Positions 36,701-52,300 are shown, numbered from the stretch's first letter. The stretch is 64,000 nucleotides of DNA from Sipunculus nudus (GCA_026874595.1 CM049317.1:58830118-58894117), one strand, 5' to 3'. Translations and numbers: made by a program. Notes: generated by a model from the letters alone, not told the origin.

Positions 36701-37279
36701 ACTGCGTATTTTTTTAACAAAAGTTAAACACTGATCTTTGTATTATTTTCATGTCTGTTCACATATTAATTTTGATACAATGCCTACTAGGAACGACTAA
36801 TCCACGAAAGTTTTAACCCAACAAATAGTGTTTCAGGTCAAAACCACTAAATTTTAAACCAACAATATTTTCTGAATCCACAGTATATATATATAGTATA
36901 TATATATATATATATAGAGTGTCCATATGGGAGGTTACCCTTTTCAAATTTTGAAGAGTTGCGTAAAATTGGATCTGTTTTATCTAAAGTCATTTTCTTA
37001 TCATTATATGATTAGATATTGTGTGATTAGATTTAAAATTATTATGATTTATTTAAGTAAAATCAAAAGGTACTTTGCCACCAAAGTGTTTACACAACTG
37101 ACTAGTTTATGTGGTAATTGACAAAGGTCAGAGACTGCTGCAAGAGCCAACTTTGATCCACTCAGTCCAGCAGCCAGAAATTACACGTCTGGTCGGATGC
37201 TTGGAATCCAAGAATTGAACATCCAAGTGAGAATTAGTGCATCATAGATGCTTACCCCTATTTTCCTGAAAGCCCTAAT

Positions 37280-37314
<35 letters not shown>

Positions 37315-40300
37315 TATTCTGATTCAGCAGACAACTGTTGCCATCTATGATAATGCACTGGTTTATGTAAAAAAAAATATTACATACTGCAGCTTTCTTC
37401 ATCGGCCCCATTTGGACAGTCTCTGGTTCCATCACACTTGTCACCCTCAGAGTAGCACTTACGACTTCCGCCTTCACTGCACTTTAATGGTCGACCAGAA
37501 GGGCATGCACCATTCCCTTACAAAAACAAAAACTTCACACACTGAATATATGATACACTGGAATACATTTGTTGTTACTTGAGGACCTCAAGTTGAGGTA
37601 ATTACAAACCTTATTTTATTTTGACCAAGCAATAAGGTGGTTATTGGTGGATACCAATGATGTTGATAAGTCCACATCTTCCGAGTTTGAGTACAAGTCG
37701 GGGTCCAGCGACAAGTCTGAATCCTTGAGGTTTGAGTCCAAGTCCACCTTACCCCAGTCTGAGTCATGTGGAACCCAAGTTAGAGTCCAATATAAATCTT
37801 TTTATTTAAAGAAGTTTGAAATGGAAATTTGACATACCTATGTATATTTGTATTTAAGTTTACAATATTCTTTTTACTTGAATCTTTAATTACACTTAGC
37901 TCCCAATACATAGCTATGATTTAATATATAAAGTATTATTGTCACCCGCTTTGCAGATGTGGGGGACATTGATTTGGGTTTGTCTGTCTGTTTGTCCATC
38001 TGTCTGTCTCTCTATCTGTCCTTCAGTTTTATTTCGTTTCCGTGAGATAACTTTCCTACATTTTATCAGATTACATTCTAATTTGGATCAGTGATTGCTC
38101 TCATGCATACCTCAGTTGGGATTGGTTTTTCGAGTACCTATCTGAGAAATATTTCTCTCCAGCTCAAAAACAAAATTTTCAAATTTTGGTCAAATTTCTC
38201 AGTGTGTTTTAGTTTTTATGTTTGCCTGCAGATGTCTCCACATATCACAGTGCATCTGTTTAAGTCTCCACAAGTCATAATTTTGGTTGCTTATCAAGCA
38301 TGAAAGACAACAAGATCCCATAGGGGAGGACATTAATTCCACAAATGTGCTTGTTTGGTTTAATATTTTGTTTGTACATCACTCATGTATACAAGTCCTT
38401 AGACTCCTATGTGACAATTTTATTTCTACTGGACCAGAGATGGACTCGTCCTTACCTCTGAAACCAAGTACAAGTGCAAGTCTAGGACCCTCTAGTCCCA
38501 TGTCCCTTGAAAGAATGGACCCGAGTCCAGACTCAGATTGTAGTCTGAACTCAAGTCTTACATCACTAGTAGATACAATATACATATTACTCAGAAGAAG
38601 ACCTTACAACATCGTTCTCTGTATCTGTCCACGCAGGAACCATCTGGACACTTCTTCTCATCGTAGTCACACTCTCCAGCTAAAAATGGAAAAAAAAATC
38701 AGGTACAATAAACATATTTATACACTTATTCTGATTTTTTACACACAGGTGTTAAACTAGTTTAAAAATTATGCATCCCACCACTTTCATGCTATTAACA
38801 AGAAATAATGTAACTCAACAAGTGGCCCATGGGCCATGACGCTCAGCTGAATTCAATGGACCTTAAACAATGGGTAACATGACTCCCAGAGTGCTCAAAA
38901 TCATGCATTTTGCCAATACACCTTACATATAGGTTAAAGTGACCTAATTCTACATCGAGCTGCTACCATTTGTGCCCATCTGACTAACAGAGTGTTATAA
39001 TTATGTTTTTCCACACAGCTTGCAGAATATAAGTCACAGTGACATCATTTCAGGTCTCCCTGGATCATAATCAAATTAGAAGTTTGTAGGTCCAACTGTA
39101 ACCAATCATGCCAATCTGTCCTATAGAAAGCTCAAATTATGTTCTTTCAAATATCTTGTAGAATATAGGTCACTATGACAAATTTCAGGTTCCAAGATAA
39201 TATGCCTGAGACCTCCCTGGATGTACTGATAGAATTCAGCTACATTCCAGGTTAAATGGTTACAGTTTGTGCTCTATTAACAGCCAGACTGCTTCATATG
39301 AAGGTCTAAAAAAAGAGAAAAATATATACATATAAGTAAAACAAAAAATACAGCAGTTGTCCGTGTACAGGGCAAAAATCATAACAGTTGGACCTAGAAT
39401 ATTCTTACTTGAAATCCAGGGAATTCCATGAAAAATCTCCATGGAAACCTTAAATTAGGTCTCTCTTACCAATATCTGAGCTATGATAGCAAATTTTTAA
39501 TAATTCTGGGTAGTACTTATGAGCCCCATAGCTCAGAGGATATGGGTAACAAATGCCTTATTTCAGGTTTTCAAGGAGATATTTCATGGACCTCTGTGCA
39601 TGTCAAGTTACAAGATTCTAGCTTCAGTGGTTATGATTTGTGCCCTGTTAAGGGACTGACAGACTGACTGATGGCTAGAAAGAGGGCACGACAGATGGAC
39701 TACGGACAAAGAGTGATTGTTATTGCTCAGATGACTTTCAGTCAGCTGAGCTAAAAATAAATATGTAAACCTAGAAATTTCTGTTAATTAATGGAGATGC
39801 CATATTATCCCATGACACCCTTAAAATAGGCTCCCTTCTATTTATACATATATTAACACTTAACAAGGTCACCAGTATCTGACCTTGTCCAAAAACTTAG
39901 TTGAAAGAATCTGTGTATCAAAAGAGGAAAAAAATAACTTTGCATGTTGCTGTTAATGGTTGCTTAATATTATGTACCATTTAAAAATATAAAACTTTCA
40001 AAAATGTTAACAATTCATATGAAAACTAGAATACAGGTAGTCGACAAGCGACTAAGTGTATCCGCCGAAATCAGAGTGGGAAGGTTGAAGAGAGGCATGG
40101 ATTGAGTGGCAAGGGGAAATAGAGTGAGGTGTGTTGCATATTAGCATGGCTGTCTGCAGCCAAAATGTGTATGTAGGTGGCGCCACCTGCCACAAAATCC
40201 AGAAAGTTATCCAAGTTGTATACAAATGCAAAATTTTAGGCAGATAGGTCAACCAACTGCTGAGATATGAGTGATGTTATCCCACGGCAGACAGACAGAC

Positions 40301-43300
40301 ACATGGCATGCAAAAATGGTTTCAGGCAGTGCCACCAGTTTAGTGTATGATAAGTAGCTATGTGAGATCTATACACATGCAAAATTTCAGGAGGATATGT
40401 CAAACCAGTTCTGAGATATAAGCCTGGATGTCTGCAGCCTGAATTTGAATGTGGGTGGCTCCATCTGTCAAAATATCGAAAAGGCTATCAAAGATGTATA
40501 TACAGGCAAAATTTTAGGCAGATAAGTCAAACCACTGCTGAGATACGAGTGATTTTATCCCAAGGCAGATGAACAGATGGACACTGTGCAAAAATGGTTG
40601 CAGGTGGCGCCATCATTTTTTATGTATATTATAAAGCTATCCAAGGGCTACATTTGTGCAAAATTTTTAGCCTGATTGGTCAAACAAGTCCGTAGATATC
40701 TGGGTAAATGCGTCAAACAGATGGATGCACTAGAGTGAGGAAAGGTCAGAGGTCAAAGCAAAGAATTATGGCACCAGTTCACATGTGACTCAATAATCTT
40801 GTAAAGTTTGGGAAAAATCTGTCCAGTGGTCTCAGAGATCTATTCCGGAAATGAACGCGGCAGCAGCAGGGGCGGCGGTGGAACCCAGTCAAAAACATAG
40901 TATTCACAAAACTTTTTTTGGAGGATACAATGAATGTGAATTTCATAAATAGTTATACCATTATAAAGAGCTCTGTACCAGGTCTAAAATGATATAATAC
41001 ACTTTTAATATGGGGGTTTATTTACATCTGAAACAGCTTTTTTGATGGATTTAGAATTTAGGAGTTTTTCCAAGAGATGCTACCTTAATTCAAAGGTGGT
41101 CTTATTAGCAAGGTCATTAATAACCAATGTGAATGCCTTCAGGTAACCCAACTGTGGTCTTAATACGACAAGTGGTCACTTTTCAGGTGATGCTTGAAAG
41201 AGAAATATCTATATCTTTTATTATGATATTCTAGTTATGTAAGACCTTCTCATGAGCATAGAATCTGGTAAAAAGTACTCCCTTTCATAGTATTTAATGT
41301 CTTTATGCAAAAAAACCCTCACACACACACACACACATGGTATACTGAAACCACGTATGATATGACCAAGATGACGAATTTATCAAAATTATTTAGCTAT
41401 GAATTTCTTTACTTTATGATATCCTGACAGAACATAATCTATTAACTGAGGAGGGTAATGTTACATGTTATGACAGCTACTTACGACACCGTAATCCGCT
41501 GCTGACACAGGTACCATCCCGACATTTTTTCTGCCACGTGTCACACTCCCCCGCTGAAAAATGGCATAACCCAAAACTTTGGTAAAAAGTTGTCACTGGG
41601 TCTAAACAAGGTCTAGAGCTATACTTATGCTCAGTTATTACTGGGTCTACACCAGGTCTACAGCTACACTTACGCTAAGTTATCACACAGGGTCTATACA
41701 AGGTCTACATCTATACGTAATCTCAGTGATCACTGGGTCTATACTATGTCAACAGCAACACTTAGTATCAGTTATAGCTGGCTCTATACAAGGTCTACAG
41801 CTACCCTTAAGCTCAGATATCACACTGGGTCTATCCAAGGTCTACAATTACACTTTGGGTCAAGGTGTATGGCTGTACATAATGCTAAGACATATTTGGT
41901 CTACGCCAGGTGTACAGCTGTACATAATGCTCAGTCAAATTGGTCTACACCAGGTCTACAGCAGTACATAATGCTCAGTCATGATTGGTCTACACCAGGT
42001 GTACAGCTGTACATAATGCTCAGTCATGATTGGTCTACACCAGGTGTACAGCTGTACATAATGCTCAGTCATAATTGTTCTTCACCAGGTGTACAGCTGT
42101 ACATAATGCTCAGTCATAATTGTTCTTCACCAGGTCTACAGCTGTACACAATGCTCAGTTATAATTGTTCTTCACCAGGTCTACAGCTGTACACAATGCT
42201 CAGTCATAATTGTTCTTCACCAGGTGTACAGCTATACAAAATGTTCAGTCATAATTGGTCTACACCAGGTGTACAGCTGTACATAATGCTCAGTCATGTT
42301 TGGTCTACACCAGGTCTACAGTTGTACATAATGCTCAGTCATAATTGGTCAACACCAGGTGTACAGCTGTACATAATGCTCAGTTATAATTGTTTTTCAC
42401 CAGGTGTACAGCTGTACATAATGCTCAGTCATAGTTGGTCTACACCAGGTGTAAAGCTGTACATAATGCTCAGTCATGATTGGTCTACACCAGGTGTACC
42501 ACTGTACATAATGCTCAGTCATAATTGGTCTACACCAGGTCAACAGCTGTACACAATGCTCAGTCATAATTGGTCTACACCAGGTCTACAGCTGTACATA
42601 ATGCTCTGTCATAACTGGTCTACACCAGGTTTACAGCTGTACATAATGCTCAGTCATGATTGGTCTACACCAGGTGTACAGCTGCACATAATGCTCAGTC
42701 ATGATTGGTCTACACCAGATGTACAGCTGTACATAATGCTCAGTCATAATTGTTTTTTACCAGGTGTACAGCTGTACATAATGCTCATTCATAGTTGGTC
42801 TACACCAGGTGTAAAGCTGTACATAATGCTCAGTGATGATTGGTCTGCAACAGGTCTAAAGCTGAACAAAATGCTCAGTCATGATTGGTCTACACCAGGG
42901 GTACCGCTGTACATAATGCTCAGTCATGATTGGTCTACACCAGGTGTACAGCTGTACATAATGCTCAGTCATAATTGTTCTTCACCAGGTCTACAGCTGT
43001 ACACAATGCTCAGTCATAATTGTTCTTCACCAGGTCTACAGCTGTACACAATGCTCAGTCATAATTGTTCTTCACCAAGTGTACAGCTATACAAAATGTT
43101 CAGTCATAATTGGTCTACACCAGGTGTACAGCTGTACATAATGCTCAGTCATGTTTGGTCTACACCAGGTCTACAGTTGTACATAATGCTCAGTCATAAT
43201 TGGTCAACACCAGGTGTACGGCTGTACATAATGCTCAGTTATAATTGTTTTTCACCAGGTGTACAGCTGTACATAATGCTCAGTCATAGTTGGTCTACAC

Positions 43301-46300
43301 CAGGTGTAAAGCTGTACATAATGCTCAGTCATGATTGGTCTACACCAGGTGTACCACTGTACATAATGCTCAGTCATAATTGGTCTACACCAGGTGTACA
43401 GCTGTACACAATGCTCAGTCATAATTGGTCTGCACCAGGTCTACAGCTGTACATAATGCTCCGTCATAACTGGTCTACACCAGGTCTACAGCTGTACATA
43501 ATGCTCAGTCATGATTGGTCTACACCAGGTGTACAGCTGCACATAATGCTCAGTCATGATTGGTCTACATCAGGTGTACAGCTGTACATAATGCTCAGTC
43601 ATAATTGTTTTTTACCAGGTGTACAGCTGTACATAATGCTCATTCATAGTTGGTCTACACCAGGTGTAAAGCTGTACATAATGCTCAGTGATGATTGGTC
43701 TGCAACAGGTCTAAAGCTGAACAAAATGCTCAGTCATGATTGGTCTAAACCAGGGGTACCGCTGTACATAATGCTCAGTCATAATTGGTCTACACCAGGT
43801 GTACAGGTGTACACAATGCTCAGTCATAATTGGTCTACACCAGGTGTACAGCTGTACATAATGCTCAGTCATGATTGGTCTGCACAAGGTGTAAAGCTAT
43901 ACATAATGCTCAGTCATGATTGGTCTACATCAGGTGTACAGCTGTACATAATGCTCAGTCAAAATTGGTCTACACCAGGTGTACAGCTGTACATAATGCT
44001 CATTCATAAGTGGTCTACATCAGGTGTACAGCTGAACATAATGCTCAGTCATAATTGGTCTACACCAGGTGTACAGCTGTACATAATGCTCAGTCATAAT
44101 TGGTCTACACCAGGTGTACATCTGTACATAATGCTCAGTCATGATTGGTCTACACCAGGTGTACAGCTGTACACAATGCTCAGTCATAATTGTTTTTCAC
44201 CAGGTGTACAGCTGTACATAATGCTCAGTCATAGTTGTTCTACACCAGATGTAAAGCTGTACATAATGCTCAGTCATGGTTGGTCTGCACCAGGTCTACA
44301 GCTGAACACAATGCTCAGTCATAATTGTTCTTCACCAGGTCTACAGCTGTACATAATGCTCAGTCATAATTAGTGAACACCAGGTGTACGGCTGTACATA
44401 ATGCTCAGTCATGATTGTTTTTCACCAGGTGTACAGCTGTACATAATGCTCAGTCATAGTTGGTCTACACCAGGTGTAAAGCTGTACATAATGCTCAGTC
44501 ATGATTGGTCTGCACCAGGTCTACAGCTGAACATAATGCTCAGTCATGATTGGTCTACACCAGGTGTACCGCTGTACTTAATGCTCAGTCGTAATTGGTC
44601 TACACCAGGTGTACCGCTGTACTTAATGCTCAGTCGTAATTGGTCTACACCAGGTGTACAGCTGTACACAATGCTCAGTCATAATTGGTCTACACCAGAG
44701 TACAGCTGTACATGATGCTCAGTCATAATGGTCTACACCAGGTGTACAGCTATACATAATGCTCAGTCATGATTGGTCTACATCAGGTGTACAGCTGTAC
44801 ATAATGCTCAGTCAAAATTGGTCTACACCAGGTGTACAGCTGTACATAATGCTCATTCATAAGTGGTCTACATCAGGTGTACAGCTGAACATAATGCTCA
44901 GTCATAATTGGTCTACACCAGGTGTACAGCTGTACATAATGCTCAGTCATAATTGGTCTACACCAGGTGTACATCTGTACATAATGCTCAGTCATGATTG
45001 GTCTACACCAGGTGTACAGCTGTACACAATGCTCAGTCATAATTGTTTTTCACCAGGTGTACAGCTGTACATAATGCTCAGTCATAGTTGTTCTACACCA
45101 GATGTAAAGCTGTACATAATGCTCAGTCATGGTTGGTCTGCACCAGGTCTACAGCTGAACACAATGCTCAGTCATAATTGCTCTTCACCAGGTCTACAGC
45201 TGTACATAATGCTCAGTCATAATTGGTGAACACCAGGTGTACGGCTGTACATAATGCTCAGTCATGATTGTTTTTCACCAGGTGTACAGCTGTACATAAT
45301 GCTCAGTCATAGTTGGTCTACACCAGGTGTAAAGCTGTACATAATGCTCAGTCATGATTGGTCTGCACCAGGTCTACAGCTGAACATAATGCTCAGTCAT
45401 GATTGGTCTACACCAGGTGTACCGCTGTACTTAATGCTCAGTCGTAATTGGTCTACACCAGGTGTACCGCTGTACTTAATGCTCAGTCGTAATTGGTCTA
45501 CACCAGGTGTACAGCTGTACACAATGCTCAGTCATAATTGGTCTACACCAGAGTACAGCTGTACACAATGCTCAGTCATAATTGGTCTACACCAGAGTAC
45601 AGCTGTACATGATGCTCAGTCATAATGGTCTACACCAGGTGTACAGCTGTACATAATGCTCAGTCATGATTGGTCGACACCAGGTGAACATCTGTACATA
45701 ATGCTCAGTCATAATTGGTCTACACCAGGTGTAAAGCTGTACATAATGCTCAGTCATAATTGGTCTACCTCAGGTGTAAAGCTGTACATAATGCTCAGTC
45801 ATAATTGGTCTGCACCAGGTGTACATCTGTACATAATGCTCCGTCATGATTGGTCTACACCAGGTGTACAGCTGTACAAAATGCTCAGTCATAATTGGTC
45901 TACACCAGGTGTACAGCTGTCCATAATGCTCAGTCATGATTGGTCTACACCAGGTGTACAGCTGAACATAATGCTCAGTCATGAGTGGTCTACACCAGGT
46001 GTACAGCTATACATAATGCTCAGTCATGATTGGTCCACACCAGGTGTACAGCTTAAATGAAGGTTAAGTAAACCTATCCCACATGCGTTTGTTGTGTGAA
46101 TGGAGGATTTCATCCAGATCCCAGACTTTGCCCTGATTTGATCGGCTGGTACACATGTGATATCATGGACTGAATTATATCAACAACTGAGATCTAGTAA
46201 TGCATGTTGTTTTTATTCTCTCCTGAAAATTTTGGACTGACAGTGGCAGAAATACTGTGCTTTTACTGAGATCTAGAATTTTTAGTCACAAGGGATTTCC

Positions 46301-49300
46301 CAGTATGTGACGTCACTGCCAAGTTGACAGTGCTCATAGACGAGCCAAAAGTTTTCAAACAAATCACACAACCTCATGTTTTTAGTGGAAAAATATATAG
46401 AAAAAATGTTTTTCCTCCGGGAATTGTGCTCATTTTATGTAGAATCTATATTAATATTTTTTCTTAACCAATTATGTTTTATGATAGTATAATGAGATTT
46501 GGAATATGTTTGTTTGAACAAAGTGCTCAGTCATAACTGAGAAATCCAGAAAAAATAACAAAGTTCAAATCAATAATAAAAATTACAGTAAAATTATAAA
46601 ATTTGTTTAGGAGATGATTAAAAATGACTATGATAGAATTGTTAAAAATCTTTTATGCCTTAGACGGTACATCAGGTACCCTGAAAGTACATTTTCACTG
46701 TATATCTTCTCTGTTCCTTTTTCATAAAACAAGTGGTCTACCAGTATGGGCCACAACACTCAACTGACTTACATGACATTACAGCCTAACATTACAACCA
46801 GAATTTATTTTATCATCTGAAAACTAAACTCAAATTATACTCCAAATGTGATCTTGACCTCTGACCTTCTTATTACCAAAGGTGAGAGGGTATTTTCTTT
46901 AGTGAATGGGTCACATATATGTGAAGATTAAATCCAACCATGACTAGTCTATAAGGTTTCTCAAGGAGAAAAAGTGGTTAAGGTCACCGGTTTTGGAACT
47001 CCTGTGAGAACTACCTCGAATTACTGATACTGTTGAAGTGGTTAATTTGGTGTGTCTGAATTTGCGTGCTTTTTCCATTTTTCACCATTAGTACAGTTTG
47101 AATTTTCTCGCAAATCAGTGTGTATAGGTATTTCATTTTGAATCAAATTAGTAAAATATTCAAATGATTATATAAAAGGCAGGTTTGTAGCTCAACCTAA
47201 CTTCCACCTAACAAGCTCCTGGTGACTGTGTATACATTCTACGGGCAACTGAGTACCGTTAGCGCTAATTAAACAATATGTAATTAACAGGGACTAATCA
47301 CGTTTAATGATGCAATCATACTCTATCCAGCCATGTCGTGGACATCCCATTAAATTGTAGAATCGCTCAACAACAGTAACAATTGTGATTACTAACTAGA
47401 AGCAGTCCACTAAGTGTGAACAACAAACAGAGCTGACTTCATTCGTGGCTGGCTCTCAGTTTAGTCATACTTCAAAAGCTATTGGGACTGGGGGTCTTAA
47501 GATTTTCAAAGGCTTCTTGTTTCTAAGTTATTTCTACAAATCACTGCAAATTGGAGGGGATTTTAGTAAAGACATCACTAACTATAATCTCATATGACAA
47601 CATGACAACTCTAACATTCTGGTTTAAGAAGTCTGGACTCAAACGACCCCGCAGGAATGAATTTCTAGACCCATGTGACTGTGTGTCAGGCAAGAACGCT
47701 GCAATCTTCTAAGTGGCAATGATCGAATTGAAAAATGGGTGTTCTTAATTTATCTCCCACTAAAAGCGTGAAAGTTAAAACCCCGCAAACAAAACCACTT
47801 CAGTGTTCCCTGTGTTTCAAAACTAAATGACACATATGCCAAACTTAAACCAAAGTTATTGCATCTAAAGGACAAAGTATAATTCAGCTGATTTGGCCTT
47901 AAAAATAATGGACAAGCTCTGAGAGCTTGGTTGAATCATTTTGCCTGTCAAATTTAAGGACAAAATATGCCATACTTAAACAAGGGACCCATGGGTCACA
48001 GTGCTCAGCTGATCATGATTGGACTATAAATGTTTCTCCACGGTGATACTCTAGGGAGTTGATAAAGCTTATGAATATCATGGACATGTTGGGCTATTAT
48101 AAAGGAATGTAATGTAATATGTGAGTAAATGATAAATGAAATTACCTGACTGATGGATTAATAGAGTAAAATATAGTGGTTTATTTTTTATTTATTTAGG
48201 AGGGGTTGAAAATTGTGATATATTTGAGCAAATATGAATGCAATGACAGCAGTAATAAGCAGTAGTAGAATGATGATAAGGCTATTTGTTGAAGGGTCTA
48301 AAGTGTATGGTAGTCTGCAAGCTTTCAATTTGACAGATATGATGTTATGATTAACTATGCTGATGAAGTGATTTATGAATTTGTGACTGTATGACACAAT
48401 ATCTCTTTAGTCTTGACAAGGTACATTATTGTGATGCCCACTATGTCTACATATTACACAATATTGACATAATTTCTGGCATGTACATAGGTACCAATGG
48501 ACGAATAGTTATACAAAATATTAAAAGTATGAATATATCTGATTCATCTTATTCTTGCTTACTGAGGCTGACTTTCGGATGGGGTTCACAGAAGGGAAAA
48601 GTGAGGGCAGCACGAAGGTGGATGTAGAAATATTCTATTGTAATGTTTTTCATTTATATAAGAATATGAAAAGCTAAGAGGAAAGGGGCCCTCCTACTTG
48701 GTTAAAGTAAAGTTCTAAATATATGATTGCAAACTAATACTCTGACAAGACTGTCATGAAGAAAAACAGTAAAAGTTTTGAGATACTGTGATGCATATGA
48801 AAATTTACAGATGAACAGGCAAGTGGACAGAATGGACTAATACCTTTATTTCACTTTCAAGGGAATAATGCATTTAAGTTTATATATAAGCCTATTTTTT
48901 AAGCATATCCACTTTTTCCATTAAGAAGTTTTTATCTGAATCATTTTTTTATTTACAGGTTTTATAAATTTAAAAAAAAAAACTGAAAATATAAGTTAAA
49001 ATATTAGAATTGTTGCAAAAGTTGCATTCATCATATATCCAGAGTGTAGCTTATATTGGGTCATATTATGCATACACATATATTTTATTATTTTTAAATC
49101 ATAAATGTTTAAACTGAATTTAAAAGAAAATAATGCCACAACATGGCATCCCCAAGAATATTCCTTGAATCACTATTAAAAAGTTTTGCACATTGGAGTT
49201 TTCAGTACATGCTTAATTTTATTCACCAAAATAAGATAAAAGATTCAGTAAATATGATAAAATAAAACATCTTTTCAAATAAAGTATACACACTGTTGGT

Positions 49301-52300
49301 TGAATGAGGGGTAAACAATATCATTGTGCTAATAACAATCTCAGCTTTAATTTATTACTGGAATTATTAGTCAATTTCACACCTGGTGAAGTTTTTAATC
49401 TTCTGAAGTAAGGAATTACTTATCTGATGAATATCCACACTTTCATAGCAATACACCACTTTGTGGACACAATTAAATGTACACTTTAATCATTGTAACC
49501 CTGGTGGTACAATACAAAATCTAAAATGTAGCATAGCCCAGAATATGAATGAATCAAATACAGAAAACAATAACATTCATCTAGTTTATGCACCATCTGG
49601 GGGGGGGGGGGGGGAGTGAAGGGCAGAGGGGAAGCCTGCTGGTAGTGTCCAACTGAGCCATGGCAAGCTGCCTGGGGTGGGTTACATAATGCAAGTGAAG
49701 GCTGTACTACTAGGTGGGCTAGATGTAAACAACATTTGACATGTGTATGAAAACTTGAATAAAAGCTATTCTTTCCAATCAATTTCTTTGAAATTTCAGA
49801 TTTTTCAAAGATTAAATCCTTTTGTATATATGCTGTGAAAATTAAATCAACAGTGCCAAAGTTGGACAAAATTTAAGGTATTGATTTTTTATTTATGCGA
49901 ATAACTTGAAAAATTTGCAAAATTCAGATCTATTTTTGGGTAAAAAATTGAATCTTGATTAAATAAAGTTATGTTCCTGAAAAAAATTCTCTTGGTTCAG
50001 CAATTCTCATGTTAGGTGAGTAAATATATTTCCTGATTTTTTAAAAAATTGCATTATATTTTGGCCCATAACTTCAAAATAATACTGAATACTGACCTAA
50101 TTTTTGGTATGTTCATAAAAAGTATGAAAGAATGTGAATACTAAATATCATCAAAAACAGATCAGTGGTTTTGATATTAGGCAGCCTTGAAGTGTAACAA
50201 TGGCTTATTTTTATGGAAAACGGAGGTTTTATCTTAATATCTCGAAGGAACGAAGTCTTAATGACCCAATTTTCGGTATGGTAGGAGATTTTGGGGACAT
50301 CTAAAATTATGCCATGAGCCTGGGGAGCATAGAGATGTGCACTGAATGACCTACAGTCATCAAAGTGGACTGCTTGACATGTAAGGGAATACAACAAGAG
50401 CCTCCAAAAAATTCAATAACTAGCCTAATTTTGCAGTTTTTATTTTCAAATTTTAGATTTTAACAGATTAAATCCCTATGTGTACATGCTGTGAAAATTA
50501 AATCCACAGTACTTACGTGAAAAAAACGTGCCGTGGCCAAAGTTGAGCAAAATTAAAGGTACTAATTTTATATTTTTGCCAATAATTAAAAAAAATTAAC
50601 AGATTTTGATCTAATTTTTGGTAAACTATTAAATTTTGATTATTTAAAGTTGTATTACTGAAAAAAAGTCCCTACCTTTAACACTTTTGGTTATAAGTGA
50701 CCAAATATCTTCCTGATTTTTTTACAAAGTCCATTATGTTTGGGCCCATAACTTTTTTAAATTAAATAATATTGACTTAATTTCTGGCATGTACATAGGA
50801 ACTATATAGAGGAATATTTATGGTAAATATGAAGAAAACCAGATGAGTGGTTTTGATATTAGGCAGTCCTGAAGTGTAAAAATAGATTTCTAATAAAAAA
50901 TTGAGGTTTTTCCTAAATAACTCATAGAACGAAGTCCTATTGACCCAATTTTCGGCATGGTAGGAGATTTTGGGGACATCTAACTGTATGCCGAATTTCA
51001 GATTCGTAGGTCCAACAGTGTTGAAACGTGCCAGTCTTACGGATGGACATCCGGACAGACGGACGGACGGACGACGGACAATGGACCACGACTATAGCTC
51101 AGATGACTTATAGTCAGCTGAGCTAAAAATTATCAAGTTCACAATTTTACATTTTTGCCAATTTGACCATGAATCACTATAGTGATCACTATAGCTCAGC
51201 ATGACTGAAAGTCAGCTGAGCTAAAACTTATCCTATAGTGAGGAATTTAGGCAAGTGTCTGATATTACCCGGGTATATGATATTTGCCAGGTCTACATAC
51301 CCTTGGAACCTGTCTGAACGGTCACCTGTCCAATAAGACTACTTGTTTATTAAGACCACCCTTGAGTGAACCAAAAGTATGCACATTAGTTATAACTACC
51401 CGTCTGATAAGACCACCTGTGAATTACGACCTCTTTTGGTCAGTTGCATGGGTATTCATATAACACAGTTTTCCCTATACTGCTAAAACTGTCATGTCTT
51501 TTGGGACCTTCAACAAAAAGAAACAGGCCATTAACTGGTACAATTTTGGCATCAGTGTTACTTGGATGGCATAATTCACGAAATGAATACCAATTATGGT
51601 CCTTTTACTTCTATGTAAATAAAATCTGTATTACAAATCAGGATTAAAACACATGCCCATAGTGGTATTCATCATTTTCTATGTGGCCACCTTGCTGACC
51701 AACATTTCCCCCTGAGGTTGCTTTTACTCAAAGTTCTTGCCGTTTTTGAGATAGCTATGGTTAATGTACAGACGACGCACGACAGACGATGCCTCACCAT
51801 TGCATAAGCTCACAGGTTCGCTAAAAAATTGTAAAAAATCAGAGAAATACAGGTGGCGCCACCAGTCTGCAAAAACTGATGAATCACTCCATGATCAATA
51901 TCCATGCAAAGAATCAAGGTGATCAATGCAATAGTTGTTCAGATACCTGAGTTTTGTATCAAATTTTCCATTATTCTGGGGGTTACTTCGGAGCCCCATA
52001 GCTCAAAGAACAGAGAACGTATTCCAGGTTTCAAAGAAGATTTTCCATGGACCTCTCTGGATGTAAAGTAAGAAGATTCCAGGTCCAGTGGTTATGATTT
52101 GTGCCCTGTTAACAGACGGACAACCGGAAGACCAGACAGACGACGGACAAAGAGTGATTGTTATAAAGCTCAGATGACTTACAGTCAGGTAAACTAAAAA
52201 CTTGAAACACTTTCTGTTTACTTTTCACATGCACATGCTTACAAAACATTACCAAACCATGCTTACCAAACCAGTCACCATTGTCTATATCAAATAATGA

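Noticed and set aside
41746-46060. Large plus-strand repeat-protein gene (875 codons plus further frames)
   Set aside because: It is the translation of a 45-bp minisatellite. Later blocks have stops and frameshifts, the opposite strand is also partly open, there is no domain, and it lies in an intron of the minus-strand receptor gene.
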